From the NCBI RefSeq assembly GCF_905475345.1, contig NC_066588.1, positions 3,480,001 to 3,544,000 on the forward strand: a stretch of 64,000 nt of DNA, given 5' to 3'. The stretch comes from Vespula vulgaris (lineage: Eukaryota; Arthropoda; Insecta; Hymenoptera; Vespidae). Made by a program: the position numbers and the translations under genes. This document shows, piece after piece, positions 26,931 to 40,094 of the stretch; position 1 is the first letter of the stretch, and every line of letters starts with the position of its first letter. The notes under the pieces are model-generated. The model saw nothing but the letters and a program-made list of their open reading frames with translations, was not told the DNA's origin and searched no databases.

Positions 26931-27244
26931 CACGTCGAATTCGTTCTTTTACGGGCACGTTGATGGAGAGGGAGAGGTGCTGATGGTAGAGAGATGCGAA
27001 GGTGGTGCAGAAAGAGAGAAAGAGAGAGAAAACGATTTTTGAAGTCGTTCGGATGAACGCGTTGCCGCTCGGCGAAGCGGAAAAATGTGTTCGCCAGGCG
27101 GTGCCTCCTGAAAAATGCGGCTTGCTTTAGCTCAACGGAAACCACCTTCGCTCTCCTCAGATTTCCGTCGTCGTTCTAAGAGAACACATCGCTTTCTCTC
27201 TTTCTCTCTCTTTCTTTCTATCTGTGTGCGCGTGAATATGTGTT

Positions 27245-27283
<39 letters not shown>

Positions 27284-27320
27284 TGGACGTAGCCTACGGA
27301 GCCTGAGAAATCCATGATAA
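26930..27320. promoter_or_regulatory. GC-richer, promoter or 5'-exon-like island
   Basis: GC and CpG rise sharply at 27040-27190, with inverted-repeat strings such as GCCGCTCGGCGAAGCGG. The island then falls into CT, GT and GA microsatellites. No protein family fits either strand. It resembles a transcription start region or untranslated exon, but no transcript can be assigned. Confidence 0.25.
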
Positions 27321-27323
27321 CGA

Positions 27324-28935
27324 ATATATTCATCCCCCTTCGAATCACGAAACTCGTGTCAACTCATTTTCAACGAAGATAAAAAAGCGAAGAAGAAGAA
27401 GGAGAAGAAGAAGGAAATAGAATAAGAAGAAGGAGAAAGATGAAGAATAAGAAGAATGGAAAAGAATAAAAAAAAGGGAGGAGAAGAATAGGAATATAAT
27501 TAATTCGTTTATTATTCATCTGATCGAAGATGATTTACACGTAAATTACTTACGGTAAGAACTTTTATTTGTATTACCAAATCTTATTCGATACTTTCTA
27601 TGTTTCGATATGAAATAATAATATCGTTTATTAATAGATTTGTTATTAAGATTTAAACTCTCTGATGAACGAAGTTAACATGATCGTTAAATGGTATATA
27701 TATATATAGTACGTATACTAATAATATAATAGTAAACTAATAAAATATAGTAGTATATTAGTAGTATATTACTATTATATTTAGTATTATATTAGTATTA
27801 TAGTAGTATACTACTAATAAATATAATAGTAGTATACTAATAATATAGTAGTAAACTAATAAAAGTACGTTTATATTATTTATCTTTTATGTTACTTATA
27901 TATATATTCATCCTCCTTCGAATCACGAAACTCGTGTCAACTCATTTTCAACGAAAATAAAAAATAATATGAATACATTATAATATAATATATATAATAT
28001 AATATAATTATATAATAAATAAATATATATATATGTATTTGAAAGAAAAATATTGAATAAAAAAAACGAAAAAAAAAAAAGATATAATGTAGAAAACAAG
28101 TTCGAAGGAAAGAAAGAAAGAAGGAAGAAAAAAAGAGAGAAAGAGAGAGTGGGAGAAAGAAGAAAGTTCTAACCTCTTTTCCCATTGGGGTTTCTCAAGT
28201 TCGTGGAAATTCGCCTTAAACTTCGATGCAGCTCAGATATAACGTTTTCCTCTCGTGAGAAAACATTTACAGAAGTCGATTTACAGTATACCGTTAAGGT
28301 CGATGAACGTATCACAGTCAACAAGTCTTCGAGAAATTTTTACGTCTAGGAAAGGAAAAGCATTTTAATTTTCTAACGTTAATATGAAACCGTTTGATTC
28401 TTATATTTATTTATGAAATTGCAATTTGCTTAAAACGTCACGAATTCGTTATATATACACGCATATACAACGTTTTTATACTATATACATACAGTATATA
28501 ATAATATATATATAAACGTTAATGTTTGTAAGGTGGACGATTCATAATTTGTAAATTTTTTGTATTTATTTGTATATTCACGTTTTTATTAATTTTTCTA
28601 TTTATTATTCATTTATATATATATATTTATTTATTTATTTAATTTCTTTTCGATTGATGAACTTCGAAATATATCTATTTTTTTTTCTATATATATAATT
28701 TACTATTTTCAAATGTATTAATATGGTATATACTTCTGTTCGTATATATGTGCATCATTACATGGGTTTTTGTTTGTAAATGGAATGAAATTTGTAAGAA
28801 AGGAGAATGCTAAGTTTGTAAAAATTTTTCTTGACGAACTAATAATAATAAACAAATTATTGATAACTAATATTCTTTTACTTTAACAAAACTAATAAAA
28901 GTACGTTTATATTATTTATCTTTTATGTTACTTAT
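27324..28935. repeat. Two interleaved pairs of short direct duplications
   Basis: Pair one: 27324-27386 and 27902-27964, about 63 bp with only two or three mismatches, sharing TTCGAATCACGAAACTCGTG. Pair two: 27853-27899 and 28889-28935, 47 bp and identical by eye, sharing AAAAGTACGTTTATATTATT. The DNA between includes TAGTATAT-type inverted repeats at 27700-27850. No coding potential or transposon ends recognised. Confidence 0.8.
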
Positions 28936-30641
28936 TTAAATATTACACGCATAGAATTCACACTTAAAAAATTCCTATAGATTCGTCATCGCAAGATTCG
29001 AAAAAAAATTCTTACTGTACCGTACGAATATTAAAAAAAAGAAAGAAGAAGAAGAAAATAAAAAAGAATATTACATAGACATAGAATATGAATGTTATCT
29101 GAAAAACAACGTAGAACAAAATTCGATTTATCGATCGACTTCGTATTATTCATTTTATGTAAAACACTTAAGTACCATAAAAAAAAAAAAAAAACCATTT
29201 CGTCAGAGAGAAATAGAGGGAGAGTTCCCGATAGCGAAAGTATTATCTTTGAAGGAGGAGAGGAACAAAATGAAGAAATAAAAAACGAAATAAAAAAATA
29301 AACTAAACTAAAATAAAATAAAAATAAAAATAAAAATATAAGATAACAAAAAGAAAAGGAGAAGAAGAAATCAAGTATCACGCGAAGAAAGAGGTCATAT
29401 ATCATTCGCTCGTGGTTGCAATCGAAGAGGACCAGGATACATACATAACGTCTCTCGTATTCTCGTACTCTGTCGATAATTTCGCGTGTGCGCCAGGGAC
29501 GCATGTAAGATGAATTCGGTGTCGCAAACGGACAATCCATCATTCCAAAGAGAATTTGATAAACTGTCAATCGTTCGTGTTCAAAGCTGATAACCGAACT
29601 GCAAATATTTATTCAAATGCATGATTTCGATGAAGGATCGGTATAATTGTATCGCGGATTAGACAAATGTTTGTTTCTTTTTTTTAAACGTATTTTTTTT
29701 TATCATTATTATTTTTCTTTTTTCTTTTCTTTTTTCCGTAACATATCGTACAACGTTTCGCGAATAGAACGTAATTTCATAGAGGATCGAGAAACGCGTT
29801 AAATTTTGTCAAAAGTTGTACTTTTTTTTTCTTTTTCTTCAATCGTCTACACAATCATGTGATTCACAAGTTTTGTAAGAATATAATAATAATAATAATT
29901 ATTATTATTATTATTTAATATTTTTTTTATTAAGATCAACAAGTTTCATTGAAAATTGATAATCGGATTGAATTTGTTAAGATTTTTGTAGAACGATTAA
30001 TAAATTTCGCGATTGTTTATGCATAGTTTTTATAAAGCAAGGATAAAGATATAGGATTGGGACAAACATATATATTAGGATACACGTATCTGAGTATATT
30101 TAAAAAATTGTGACTTTTTTATATTTCATACCTGCGCATAATGCGAATGGGAGTTTTTGCATATTTCAGTTTAAATAACATACGTACGAATATATAATGC
30201 ATATTTTTTGCATATTTAACAATGTCTCTTTTTTTCCCTTGTAATAATTATTATTACAGATACATTTGCAAATTTCACGGTTTATTAGATATTTTTGAAA
30301 TATTTATAAAAAATAATATTGAAAATAAATTAATCGATTAACATAGTTTCTGATATACTTGAGGAAATCACTGTCGTTTGTCCGAATTCGTATTACATCG
30401 AATATAACGTGTAAAAATAATAATATTTTATAATCATTATTTGTTCTGATCGAATGAACGATCGACGATCTTGAAAAATTATTTTTGAAATGTGACGAAT
30501 AAAAAAAAAAAATAAAAAAATTTGTCGAGTCTACATTTTTTCGATATATTTCGAAATATATTGTATTTTACTTTCGTGTGTTGGAAAATTATTATTATTC
30601 TTTTTTTTTATTCGATTCTTCGATAATCTTTTCTTTTCTTT

Positions 30642-30673
<32 letters not shown>

Positions 30674-32113
30674 TCTCTCTTTCCTTCTTACCGATCTTTC
30701 ATCGTTCCTCCACTTTTCCTCCATCTTTTTTCTACCAACGTCGTTCTTTTTTTACCGTACACAGAGTTAATTTACAGAGCTCTCGAAGGTATATTGGCTC
30801 AAACGCTAAGTGTGATTATACGAGAACGAAAACGGCAAACGACGAAACTCTCTAGCGAATGTTGAATCTTCAATTTACTAGACTACCACCAGCCGTGCCT
30901 TTCGCGCAGCTTTGTTTCGAGCGAACCAACGCTTAATCCGATTTCAAAGGATTACGGCATTTATTTTATCCTCCGTCTATCTTTTAACACGAACAGAAGA
31001 TTTTCTATCATTTTAAGATCTTATATATGTACGTATGTACATATGTATCTATCTATGTATCTATGTATGTATATGTATGTATATATGTATGTACGTATGT
31101 ACATATGTATATATGTATATATATATATGTAGATATATTTATGTATATATATGTATATATATGTATTTATATATGTATGTATGTATGTATGTACATATGT
31201 AATGTTATTTGTCATTCAAATTTCCCGCGTTTTTCACTGAATTAGAGTTTATTTAAAAGTCGTCAGAAATATTTGCGACCGAGTACGTGTGTGTGTGTGT
31301 GTGTTTAATTTTGTTAGTATACAATACACAATTAAAAAAAAAAAAAACAATTTATATAAATTTCAGGGAAATTATTCTTGTCATTGAGAATATTTAACTA
31401 ATGACATAATTTAATAATTCGAATTACTCGCGATTTTAATCGACTTCGAGTTTTAATCGAAATCGGCAAGAAACTGAAATCATTATATTGAAATATATTC
31501 ATATTAATTTTTGATAGATAGAATAAATGGTGTGGTATAATTTATCGTATGCTATTGTTATGAATTTTATATAACCTTGTTTCTAACAAATCTATATGAA
31601 ATGATTTATTTATAATTATTTCTATGAAATTATTCAATTATTTATTTGTATAAAGACTATAGTGTATAATATATATTAAGACTAAAATATTGATCTTTTG
31701 AAATTCGAATTATAAAAAAGAAAAAAAGACATTAAAAATACTTAAACGCTATAACTTATCGTTCGATCATTCTAAATATATCTAAATAAATTGTCTCTTT
31801 CTTTTTTTTTTATTCTCCTTTCATATAAAAGATGGAGATAGAAAGAAAGAGAAAGAAAAAAAAAACAAAAAGAAAAAAGAAAACTAACCGGAAAAAAAAA
31901 TACCTTGGAATTCGAGCGGAGATAAAATGGACGGCCATTGGCGTAGAGGAAGAAGGAAGTAAAGAAGGAAAGTACTCGAGATAGTAACGAAGGAGAGTTT
32001 TAATTCAGTTGTTCGGTGAATCCACTGGGTCGAAGGTCTCGTGAATCGACGCCTGTTTAAAGACTTCCGTCTCTTCTTCTTTTTCTTTTTCTTTCTTTCT
32101 TTTTATTTTTTTA

Positions 32114-32159
<46 letters not shown>

Positions 32160-34250
32160 ATTTATTTATTTATTTATTTATTCTTTCTTTTTTTTTCTTA
32201 CGTAAAAGTAGTAAAAACGTAAGATGAATCAACCCATCATCTCACGAGCAACACTAACTTCATAACCTAAATTTTCTTTGAGAATGTTTCAAGGAAAAAT
32301 AATAAAAAAAAAGAGGGTTGGAGAAAGAGGGAGAGGAAGTGTAAGTAGAAAAGGTTAGAAAAGGGAAAGTAAAAGAAATCCTTTTATCTCTTGCGTTGCA
32401 CATACAAAATGTGAGTATGATCGCGCCATTTTTCTTTTTCAATCGTTTTTTTGTTCTTTTTCTTCGTTTTTCTCTCTTTTTTTTTTATATTTGCATTTCT
32501 TTCTTTCCTTCCTTTTCTCTAACTTTCGTAAAAAATATTATTTTCGATACTTCGTTTGTGTACCTAGCAATATTATTAATATCGTTTTTTTAAAGTAATA
32601 AAACAATTATTGTTTTATGTGAATATTAAAGAAAACTTTTCTCATAAATATCATGAGATTTTCTTTCGAACGTTACGTTGGAAGTTCTTTTTTTTTTCCT
32701 TTTCTTTTCTTTTCTTTTTTTTCCTCGTTTTTTCTTTCTTCTTTCTTACACCTATCTCAGTTTAGAAAACATTTCGAAAGATTTTATGTCGCGTGCCAAG
32801 TTCTTTTCCTTTTCTTTCTCTCTCTCTCTCTTTACGTTCCAACAAATCTTTTTCTTCTGAAATTTTTGATGTATTATATTTATTTATTTATTTTCTTTTT
32901 ATTCGATCTACTTCCTTTTGTATATGTGTAGTAAATATTTTTTAGAGAAATGAGACATTATTGTGATCATAACTTTGTTCGAATTCTATCTTTTAATCTA
33001 TATATATATTCTAATTCTATCTTTTAATCTACACACACACACACACTTATATTTGTTAATATTATGTTAGGTTAGGAAATATTTAAAATGAAATCTGGTA
33101 ATTTATGTTTTTCAATATTGCGTAATAAACTATTACGTTGTTATATCATTTTTATTATATATTTAATTAGATCGATGTAATTCGAAAAAGAAATTTTTCA
33201 AGATAAATATTAATTTAACCTACATACACATCGTTGAAACTTTTATCATGTTCGAAATGTTTGTACCGTATTAAAACACAATACATTATTTTAGATTAGA
33301 ACGAAATTAAACGAAATTGAACGAAATTAAACGAATAAAACGAAATAAAAACGAATCATTACACTTTTAACACTTTTCAATATCGTAATAAAACATTACC
33401 CTCGTTATTTTCGATTAATATCCTAACCTTTGATTAATATAATTTTCCAAAATTTCCAAAACAAATAATAATTTAATTCGTATAAATGATATTACGAACT
33501 TTTATTACGTTTTAAATATTATTCCTATCAACACCATTATTGCAACAAACAAGATAAAATCGTTAGGTCGATCGACGCGATATATTATTTTAGATTAGAA
33601 AATATATAAAACTATATGAATTAATTTTTATTTTCAAACGTTATGCGCTTTAATATCTCTGATCTTTTTCTGATCGTTCATGAGAAAATGAACGAACGAA
33701 TGAACAAAAAAGAAAAAGTAAAAAATAAAAAAAAAGAAAAAAAGAAAGAAAAGTTGCATGTTAAAAGGAAGAAAAGTAAGTAAAGATGACGGTTTATAGT
33801 ATTAAAGTATTTCCTTTGGTACTCACCTCTCGTTTTCGACGTCGTCTTTCTTAAGATGTCTCGTTTTCGTTTCACAAAGACCTGACAGGTGCACACACTC
33901 GTAAACACATAAACACACATAAAGTCACACATAACACATAGGACGCATCTTTATAGAGAGCACGTATATAAAAGTACGGTTATGTAACTCATTCAACGCA
34001 CGAAAAGTAACTCTCTTTGCAACGTGACGACTTGTACGTTACTGAGAATACTCGCATAATTAACAATTAGTTTACTCTTTCGTATGCCTTGTATTCTTTT
34101 CTATTACTTTTTCTTTCTCTCTCTTCTCCCTCTTTCACAAAGTTACCGTTAATTACATTTCTTTAAATATGTGTATGCAAATGGGTAAGTATATGTGTAT
34201 GTGTGTGTATGTAAGTATATATACTCTGTATGTATGTAAGTGAGTGTGTA
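28936..34250. other. Intergenic or intronic, no gene recognised
   Basis: AT-rich DNA with poly-A and poly-T tracts. Also present are mixed TATG/TACG repeats at 31021-31202, (CT)n at 32121-32155 followed by (TTTA)n, and a degenerate repeat at 33060-33610. A minus-strand frame at about 29400-29570 is of mixed composition but lacks family resemblance. A 200-base segment at 30780-30990 is of ordinary complexity without a supported exon. Confidence 0.6.
33060..33610. repeat. Degenerate repeat of about 265-300 bp, two units
   Basis: ATTATTTTAGATTAGAA occurs near 33285 and 33584, and TTTTCAATAT followed by CGTAATAAA occurs near 33109 and 33374. This gives two diverged units. A short local array of ACGAAATTAA-like elements lies at 33300-33355. 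Confidence 0.45.
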
Positions 34251-34252
34251 TA

Positions 34253-34530
34253 TCAATCGTGTGTCAAAGGTGTATATGTAAAATCATGTATGTTTGTATG
34301 TGTGTGTGTGTCAATTGTGTACGCGTGTGTGTGTATGCAATCGTGTACTTGTGTGTAAAGTCGTATATGTATGTGTGTGTCAATTGTGTACGCGTATGTG
34401 TACAATCGTGTACGTGTATATCAAAATCGTATATGTGTAAATTATATGTGCGTACATGCATATAAATCGTATGTGTTTGTGTGTATGTGTAAATCATGAT
34501 ACGAACTATGCATGCTAATCGAGTATGTGT
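34253..34530. repeat. TG-rich minisatellite, period about 69 bp
   Basis: GTCAATTGTGTACGCGT occurs at about 34309 and 34378, followed in both by AATCGTGTAC and then TCGTATATGT. Flanking weaker copies extend the array to about four units. Open frames here repeat Asn-Cys-Val-Arg-Val-Cys because of the repeat and are not genes. Confidence 0.75.
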
Positions 34531-34673
34531 GAGTAAGAATCGTTTGTATGTGTGTTAGAGATCAGATATGGATGATGACTTAATATTCGTACAATAGTAC
34601 ATAGAAATATATATGTACATAATTATAACTTCGATAAGAAAAATGATATGTATGTAGTGATGTATATAAAATG

Positions 34674-34706
<33 letters not shown>

Positions 34707-35450
34707 CATATACGATATATTCGAAAAAGTACAAAAAAACAACAAAGAAAATAAAAGAGAACATTCTTTTACTCTGAAAAAAAAAAAACGAGACGGACGC
34801 TAAATGTATAACACGTCATATTGATATCGAGGTTCGTCGATTTTTTTCTAAACTCATCGAGCTCGAACAGTTTCACATATTTCGTTCTTTTTTTTTTTTC
34901 TTCATTCCCTTCGATAACAATTTCGAAATAACGAAAATATCGAAGTGCTCGTCGAACGAATAATCAGTCGTTCGTCGTCTTAACAAGTACGCGAAGTATT
35001 TTCGATGGAAGCTGATTCTACGACCCGTAAGTATCATTTGCATAACTATATAAGCCGAAACAACAATGGAACGCGTAATAAGACGAATTAAGATTCTTAA
35101 AAATACAGAAAACAAAGCAAGAAAAACAAAAAGAAAAAGAAAGAAACAACAGTACATTGCTCGAACTCGAGTTGATTCAGAAGTAATTAAATAAAAATTC
35201 GTCGATTTCGCGCGAGAAAAGAAATAAAGAAAGAAATGAAAAAAAAAGAAAAAAAAAAGAACAGACGTTATCGCAGCATTACTCCATAGAAATATACTTT
35301 CCTTGATAGATAATTAAAAACGATTGAAAAGAAGATTATCGAAGAATACGATTAGAACGTAACGATTAAGAACGATCGAAGGAAAAAGGAAGAAAAAGGA
35401 AGGAAAAAGGAAAAAGAAGAAGAAAAAAGAAAATTATCAAGAAACAATCG
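34531..35450. other. AT-rich spacer before the 35.5-kb island
   Basis: Contains a TATATG microsatellite near 34675-34710 and poly-A rich stretches. No gene recognised. A minus-strand frame at 34873-35157 has mixed composition with a hydrophobic start but no family signature. Confidence 0.55.
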
Positions 35451-35454
35451 GTTG

Positions 35455-36115
35455 ATCGTTGCCGGCGTTTCGGCCAATGACATGCGCGCTAGGCTTGCGG
35501 CGTGCGACGAGTGATGTAGTGGGATAGTGGTGGGGGTGGTGGGGGGGATGGAAGCTCCGGTGGTCGTGGTGGGGGTGCGTTCGGCAAGCGAGAGAGCGGG
35601 CAAAAGCGGCGCTCGGCGCGTTTCTCGCAGTATCGTGTTAACCCTCGAGTAGAGAGGACACGCGTCTTCGTACTGGATTTTTTTAAATCGTTGCCTATAT
35701 TCTCCGTCTCTCTCTCGCTCATTCTCTCTGTCAGTCAATCAGTCAATTACTTTCCTTACCTCTCTCTCCCTCTCTCTTTCTCTCTTTCTCTCTCTCTCTC
35801 TCTCTTTCTCTCTTTGTCCTTCTATATCGTACGCGTTTCGTAAAATCGCGCGTAAAGGGTTCGTACGTTCGTCGTGCTTGCGTGCTTGCGTGCTTTTTGC
35901 ACCCGTACGACGGCCGTCCTCGTGAAACGTGAGAAGCTCCGTTGCTTCTAATTTCTCTTTCTCTATTTCTCTACGTTCGTTCGTCTCACGTACGCACGCA
36001 TTTATACGTACGTTCGTCGTTGGTCGGTTCGTTGGTTCGTTGATTCGTCGTAGACGACGAGTCCAAATTCGTGCGCGAACAAATCGACACTGGAAATCTG
36101 TGAATTCTTTGAACG
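35455..36115 (+). promoter_or_regulatory. CpG-rich island, possible promoter and 5' untranslated exon
   Basis: The stretch has the highest sustained GC and CpG content of this part of the window. TCAGTCAATCAGTCA at 35731-35745 contains the arthropod initiator-like TCAGT twice. Downstream runs of CGTACG, TTCGTTCGTC and CGTGCTTG are typical of insect promoter-proximal DNA. Pro-rich and Ser-rich frames on the minus strand come from GGTGG repeats. It could be a start site for the spondin-family gene 15 kb downstream, whose ATG sits directly after a splice acceptor. That link is inference only, and the minus strand is equally possible. Confidence 0.35.
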
Positions 36116-36663
36116 CAATTTTTTCTTTTATTTTTCATTCTTTCTTTCTTAATTATTCATTAATTATCTCATCATTTTCGATTGTTCTTCTTCCCTTTTT
36201 TTCCCCACTCTTTCTTTTTTTTTAATTTTAACAAACGCACGCAGTTACGTTCTCTCTTCGTTTCTTGTTCTTTCGGTTAATTTTTTTTTCTCTCTCTCTC
36301 TTTCTCTCTCCATTCTCTCCCTCATTCTCTCGGATCCTTCGAGGACGGAGAGAGTTGTTGTTCTTATAGGGAGAGAGATGAAAAATCGTAGTTGCGTTCG
36401 AAAATAATGTTGTGTGATATGTGAGGTGTTATTCAGTTTACAATTTCTATATATCAATCAATCTAACTATCTATCTATTTATCTATCGATCTATTTATCT
36501 ATCTATCTATCCATCTATTTATCTGTCTCTCTTTGTCGCGGTTTTTTATTGTATACCACGTGAAGAAGAAGAGAAAAATCGTGTTACTTCTGCTGGAGAT
36601 TTTTATTTCCCTTTCGTCGAACGAGGTAAAAATTCCCGCTATTTTCTATTTTAATTTTTTCTT

Positions 36664-36708
<45 letters not shown>

Positions 36709-37059
36709 TCTCTTTGTAATTGTATCGTATTACTACATGCGGATATTCGATTGGTACTAGTTAACATTTCTAGTCAATTGGTCAAACGATAAATACCTAA
36801 CTACTACTCGCATTATTTGTTCACCTACGAATTTGATTAACCTCGTAATTGTATCGATGGTGTAACCATCACTTTTTTGTAACGATCATTTTTCGAGTAG
36901 TCATTGTAACCCAAAATTCGTTAGTTTTATTGTTTTCTTTTTCTTTTTCTTTCTCAATTTTTTTTCTTTGCTATCCTTGACTCGAGTGTTTCGTTATAAT
37001 TGATTTATAGGTTATTACTATCGTTTCATGTCCGCCATTTTTTTTTTTAACGATCTTTA

Positions 37060-37735
37060 TTACTCCATTATGAAAGCTCGTTGGGTTAATCGATTTTATG
37101 AAAATTAATTGCGAAATTACCACCAACGATTTTTGATTCATAAATATTTCTAGAAAGATTTGTTTTTCTTCTTTTTTCTTTTCTTAATTTTTTTTTTGTT
37201 TATTTTTTTCTTATTTCGGAAAAGTTGATCTACGAAAACTTGTAGAATTGATCGTTGAGTTATACGATGTCGTTTATAAAAAAAAAAGAATTGAACGGTT
37301 TTATGATTTATGAAAATTCGTAGAAAAATTTATTCTATTTTGGGGAAACTTTAATTCACGAGAACTCGTTGGTATTAATCAAGTTGTTTAATTTGTAGAC
37401 GATGGTCGTTGTTTATAAAAAAAATCGAACGATTTTTGAAATTACGAAAATTTATAGAAAAAGTAGTTCTCTTTTTTTCTTTTTTCTACTTTGCAAAACT
37501 TGATTCGTGAAAACTCGTTAGTATTAATTAGATTCTTGTTTGATAAAAGAATTGAACGATTTTATGACTTACGAAAGTTAGCATAGGAATTATTAATAAT
37601 ATTTTTCTTTTTTCTACTTTAACTCGTGAAAACTCGCTCGTTGGTTATTAATTATGATTGTTAAACTCATGAGAAATCGTAGAAAATTTTTTGTTCAAGT
37701 TTAGAAAAATGTAGAAAATCGAATCACGAATTAAT
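37060..37735. repeat. Degenerate tandem array, about five units of 110-160 bp
   Basis: Units share a GAAAACTCGTTGGTATTAAT-like head near 37071, 37233, 37357, 37516 and 37622. A GTTTATAAAAAAA stretch, AATTGAACGATTTTATGA, ACGAAAATTCGTAGAAAAA and a TTTTTTCTACTTT tract follow in order. Divergence is substantial, so it is an old array. Confidence 0.7.
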
Positions 37736-38628
37736 CGAATCGTACGTTATTATATTATATTTTTTATTATTCTTACATTTTTATAATTTTTGTTATATTA
37801 TTGCAAATAATATAACCTTTGTATATTTTTTGTTAAATTACATTGTTATACCTTTGTAAAATTGTATTGTTATATTTTTTGTAAAATTGCACATATATTT
37901 CGTTTGTTAACGAAAAAACTCATAGAAGTAATGTTTTTAAATTATTATTTCCGAAGGAAAGAAAAATGATTGCACGTTCGATAAAATCGCAAATTCCATT
38001 AACGCGAACTCGTATTCTTATAGGGACAACGTATGTATTAGTGGAGATATAAAGCTTCTCTGTTTGTTCGTTCCATTTACGTGCTTTTTTCTTTCTTTTT
38101 CCTTTTTTTTTTATCTTTTTTTTTCCTCCTTTTTTTTCTTGTTGTCACGGCCGCACCTGTTGTTAGAGTGGAAGTATAGCCCATAGTCTTTCCACGAATC
38201 CACTATCGCGTTCTCGTTACCAACAAGGGTGAAACAACTTGGGATTAACTACTTCAATGTGGACCCGATATAAAGATCCTAACGTTTTTATAATTCATAT
38301 GTGCATAATTTTTTTCTTTTCTTTCTCTCTTTTTTTTTTTATATATATAAGCGTAATTAATTGAATAGGTATATATACATGTAATATAAATATAAGACAT
38401 GTGATATACATATAATTATATATATATATATACATCAATATATATATGTCATAATATATATATATATATATATATAATATGATTTGTCTGAACCATTTAT
38501 ATTATTATATAATATATTCAATAATTTATATTATTATTATTACTATACTGTTAAACATTACTATTATATTTATATTATTTATACTATCAAATTGAATATA
38601 TAATTGTTATATATATTTAATATATAAT

Positions 38629-38666
<38 letters not shown>

Positions 38667-40094
38667 TTTTAAGTAGATATAGATATATACATACGTATAT
38701 AGACTGAATTGGATATCGCTGTATAATCAAGTTTATTTTGAACTTTTTATGCATAAATTAGCGAAATTATGATATCTGTCTGTCTGTCTGTCTACTGTGC
38801 ACGCGCGCGTCTGAGTATACGTGTACTGCATCGAATTGGTACATATATAATAAAATTTGTTTTCGACGTTCTATGTGCTTATAAATGTACATAGACAATG
38901 TATCCGAGATGAAATGTAAATTATTAAGAACGGATTCTTCTCAAAACATTTTCTTTTTCTCTTTTTCTTTCCCTTCTTTTCCTTTCTTTTCCTTTTTTTT
39001 TCTTTTTTTTTTTTTTTTTTTACGAAGCGAGACCTACTTTTCGAAAAACGATCATTTTTCACGACCTATTCGATATTGTAAATTGCTGTCGAGAGTTGAT
39101 TGATAAACGATTCTAAATCGATTCGATGTAGATGTTAGATCTACTACGAGCCGACGAAAAAAAAAAAGAAAAATAATAATACGAAAGAAATAGTCACCTT
39201 CGTATTAACGTGATCATTAATTGAAAATCGATTTTTAAAAATTGTTTAAGCCGTGATTAAAAGTTTCTTTTTCTAAAATCGATAAAATTCTTTTAAACAG
39301 GAAATTTCTTAAACCGTTCTAACATATTTCAAACATTTAACATTGGTTACTAACAACCAATGGGAATATCTGTTTTTAAAAGAATGCTATTGGATCGGAC
39401 GGAAAGGTTCGATTCGCATTTGTTTGAGGATTTTTTTTCTCTTTCTTTTTCCTTTCTTCTTTTTTTTTCTCTTTTTCTCTTTAGAGAAAAAAATTTGAAC
39501 GAACTTAAAAGAATACCTTGGTTGGTTCGAACGAAAGTTCTCTCGATTCGTTCTTTCTTTTTCTTTTTTCTTTTTTTTTTCTTTTCTTTTCTCTCTCTCT
39601 CTCTTTCTCTCTCTCTCTTTCTATCTGTTCTTTTTTTTTTTTTAAGGAAGAAAATTTAAACGAACGAATTGAAATCTTATACGATGAAAATGTTTAAAAT
39701 TTCGTTCGAAAGAAAAGGCAATATATTCTTTTTCTCTATTTTCATCTTTTTCTCTCTCTTTCTCTCTCTCTCTCTCGTATTCTCTCTCGTTTCTCTTTCG
39801 GTTTCTATCAGTTGTTCAATGTAAAAAGAAAGGAACTTTCGTATAAGGGACTTTACAGAACGAAAAAGTTTCCCGAAAAGTCGAAATCGAATATTTTTCA
39901 TTTCTTCTATCGTCATGTAATGTGTATGTGTAATATGTATGTGTGTGTGTACGCGTGGCACATATATATATATATATATATATGGATATAAATATATATA
40001 TGGATATAAATATGTATATATAAATATATATATGGATATATGTTATATGTATATATCTGTGTGTGTGTGTGTGTAGATATATGTAGAATATATA

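Noticed and set aside
29031..29570. 179-codon minus-strand frame as a whole gene
   Set aside because: Two thirds is poly-pyrimidine noise rich in Phe and Ser. Only the first 55 codons are complex, and these are listed as a low-interest observation.
35489..35738. Proline-rich minus-strand frames
   Set aside because: They derive from a GGTGG/GGGGGT tract in the CpG-rich island, and neither frame shows a domain.
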